64,000 nucleotides of DNA from Nocardioides alpinus (GTDB taxonomy: Bacteria > Actinomycetota > Actinomycetes > Propionibacteriales > Nocardioidaceae). The notes under the pieces were generated by a model, which had not been told where the DNA came from, did no database searches, and saw only the letters and a program-made list of their open reading frames with translations. Location: NCBI RefSeq assembly GCF_900112035.1, contig NZ_FOKC01000010.1, forward strand, positions 1 to 64,000, in the 5' to 3' direction. Positions 63,310-64,000 of the stretch are shown in pieces (the first letter of the stretch is position 1; each line of letters opens with the position of its first letter). Position numbers and translations under genes: made by a program.

Positions 63310-64000
63310 ATGTTCAACAATTCCGATGAGCTGCTGAAGTTCATCAAGGACGAGGGCGTCGAGATGGTCGACGTCCGCTTCTGCGACCTGCCGGGCATCA
63401 TGCAGCACTTCACGGTGCCGGTGTCCTCGTTCGACCAGAGCGTCTTCGACGACGGACTCGGCTTCGACGGCTCCTCGATCCGTGGCTTCCAGGCCATCAA
63501 CGAGTCGGACATGTCGCTCTTCCCGGACCCGACCACGGCCTACCTCGACCCGTTCCGCAAGTCGAAGACACTCAACGTCAACTTCTTCATCCACGACCCG
63601 ATCACGGGTGAGGCCTACAGCCGCGACCCGCGCAACGTCGCCCGCAAGGCGCTGGCCTACCTCGACTCGACCGGCATCGCGGACACCGCCTACTTCGCGC
63701 CCGAGGCCGAGTTCTACATCTTCGACAGCGTCCGCTATAGCACCGGCGTCAACGAGGGCTATTACCACATCGACTCCGTCGAGGGCTGGTGGAACTCCGG
63801 CAAGGACGGCGACGACAACCTGGGCTACAAGACCCGCCTCAAGGGCGGCTACTTCCCCGTCGAGCCCTACGACCACTACAGCGACCTGCGCGCCGACATG
63901 GTCAAGAACCTCGAGGCCAGCGGCCTGCTCGTCGAGCGCGCCCACCACGAGGTCGGCACGGCCGGTCAGGCGGAGATCAACTACCGCTTCGACACCCTGC
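63310..64000 (+). CDS. glnA: Type I glutamine synthetase (3' truncated by window)
   Basis: The first 230 residues are visible. They include the beta-grasp N-terminus with FDGSSIRGFQAINESDM (residues about 50-66), DPTTAYLDPF and the active-site entry APEAEFYIFDSVRYS with the metal-binding glutamates. The enzyme makes glutamine from glutamate and ammonia. AAGGAGG lies 6-7 nt before the ATG. The promoter carries a four-part GlnR box. Adenylylation control, common in this class, cannot be judged because the Tyr loop is beyond the window. Confidence 0.97.
   Translation, partial: MFNNSDELLKFIKDEGVEMVDVRFCDLPGIMQHFTVPVSSFDQSVFDDGLGFDGSSIRGFQAINESDMSLFPDPTTAYLDPFRKSKTLNVNFFIHDPITGEAYSRDPRNVARKALAYLDSTGIADTAYFAPEAEFYIFDSVRYSTGVNEGYYHIDSVEGWWNSGKDGDDNLGYKTRLKGGYFPVEPYDHYSDLRADMVKNLEASGLLVERAHHEVGTAGQAEINYRFDTL

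Overview
The window is high-GC actinobacterial chromosome, most like a Nocardioides-type (Propionibacteriales/Nocardioidaceae) genome. Support comes from the base composition, frequent GTG starts, ATGA/GTGA/TGATG gene overlaps, a GlnR box in front of glnA, and two gene blocks whose order I know from mycobacteria and streptomycetes. The first block is thyA-folA ... dapA-rnj ... ftsK-rodZ-like-rimO-pgsA ... cinA-clgR with lhr-nei2. The second is gcvT-pepA ... sucB/dlaT-epimerase-lipB-lipA-DUF4191-RDD-glnA. The genus is an inference, not a measurement. I saw no tRNA, rRNA, CRISPR array, prophage or transposase.

Layout. 1-4.9 kb: 3' part of lhr, overlapping nei2, then clgR and the CinA amidohydrolase on the minus strand. 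4.9-14.8 kb: an accessory block between cinA and pgsA, with a GH15 glycosidase, a secreted 5'-nucleotidase and an 1845-residue secreted nuclease/nucleotidase fusion. 15-21.5 kb: tightly overlapping pgsA-rimO-rodZ-like-ftsK. 21.5-28.8 kb: a respiratory module with an M56 membrane protease, a BlaI repressor and divergent cydA-cydB-cydDC. Two BlaI-type dyads lie in the divergent promoter region. 28.7-33.1 kb: GAF histidine kinase, RNase J and dapA. 33.2-38.1 kb: small accessory genes (TfoX-N protein, nucleotidyltransferase, secreted metzincin protease, Nudix, GNAT, APH-fold kinase). 38.2-40.1 kb: a DUF222/HNH (13E12-type) gene frameshifted inside a 9-bp minisatellite, next to a 29-bp tandem array. 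40.1-43.8 kb: thyA-folA-gntR, a methyltransferase and two unknown proteins. 43.8-50.4 kb: gcvT, pepA, a 32-bp tandem array, a small unknown gene, lpd and sucB. 50.6-54.2 kb: a fused ABC exporter. 54.2-64 kb: epimerase, lipB, a PaoABC-type molybdenum hydroxylase cassette, lipA, DUF4191, RDD, a lipoprotein and the 5' part of glnA.

How the genes fit together. lipB and lipA make and attach the lipoyl groups carried by SucB, and Lpd reoxidises them. GcvT belongs to the glycine cleavage system, which also needs lipoate. ThyA and FolA form the dTMP/folate cycle. CydA, CydB and CydDC give a complete cytochrome bd oxidase plus its assembly exporter, and are plausibly controlled by the BlaI/M56 pair. 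The two secreted nucleotidases form a possible extracellular DNA-to-nucleoside pathway. Several genes (dapA, the TfoX-N gene, pepA, lipB, lipA, the lipoprotein) have a TAnnnT -10 hexamer 5-7 nt before the start codon and no Shine-Dalgarno, so leaderless transcription looks common. The most unusual items are the BlaI operators at cydABDC, the frameshifted minisatellite gene, the two oppositely oriented arrays of one intergenic repeat family (one supplies the pepA stop codon), and the terminator-flanked Pao cassette that separates lipB from lipA.
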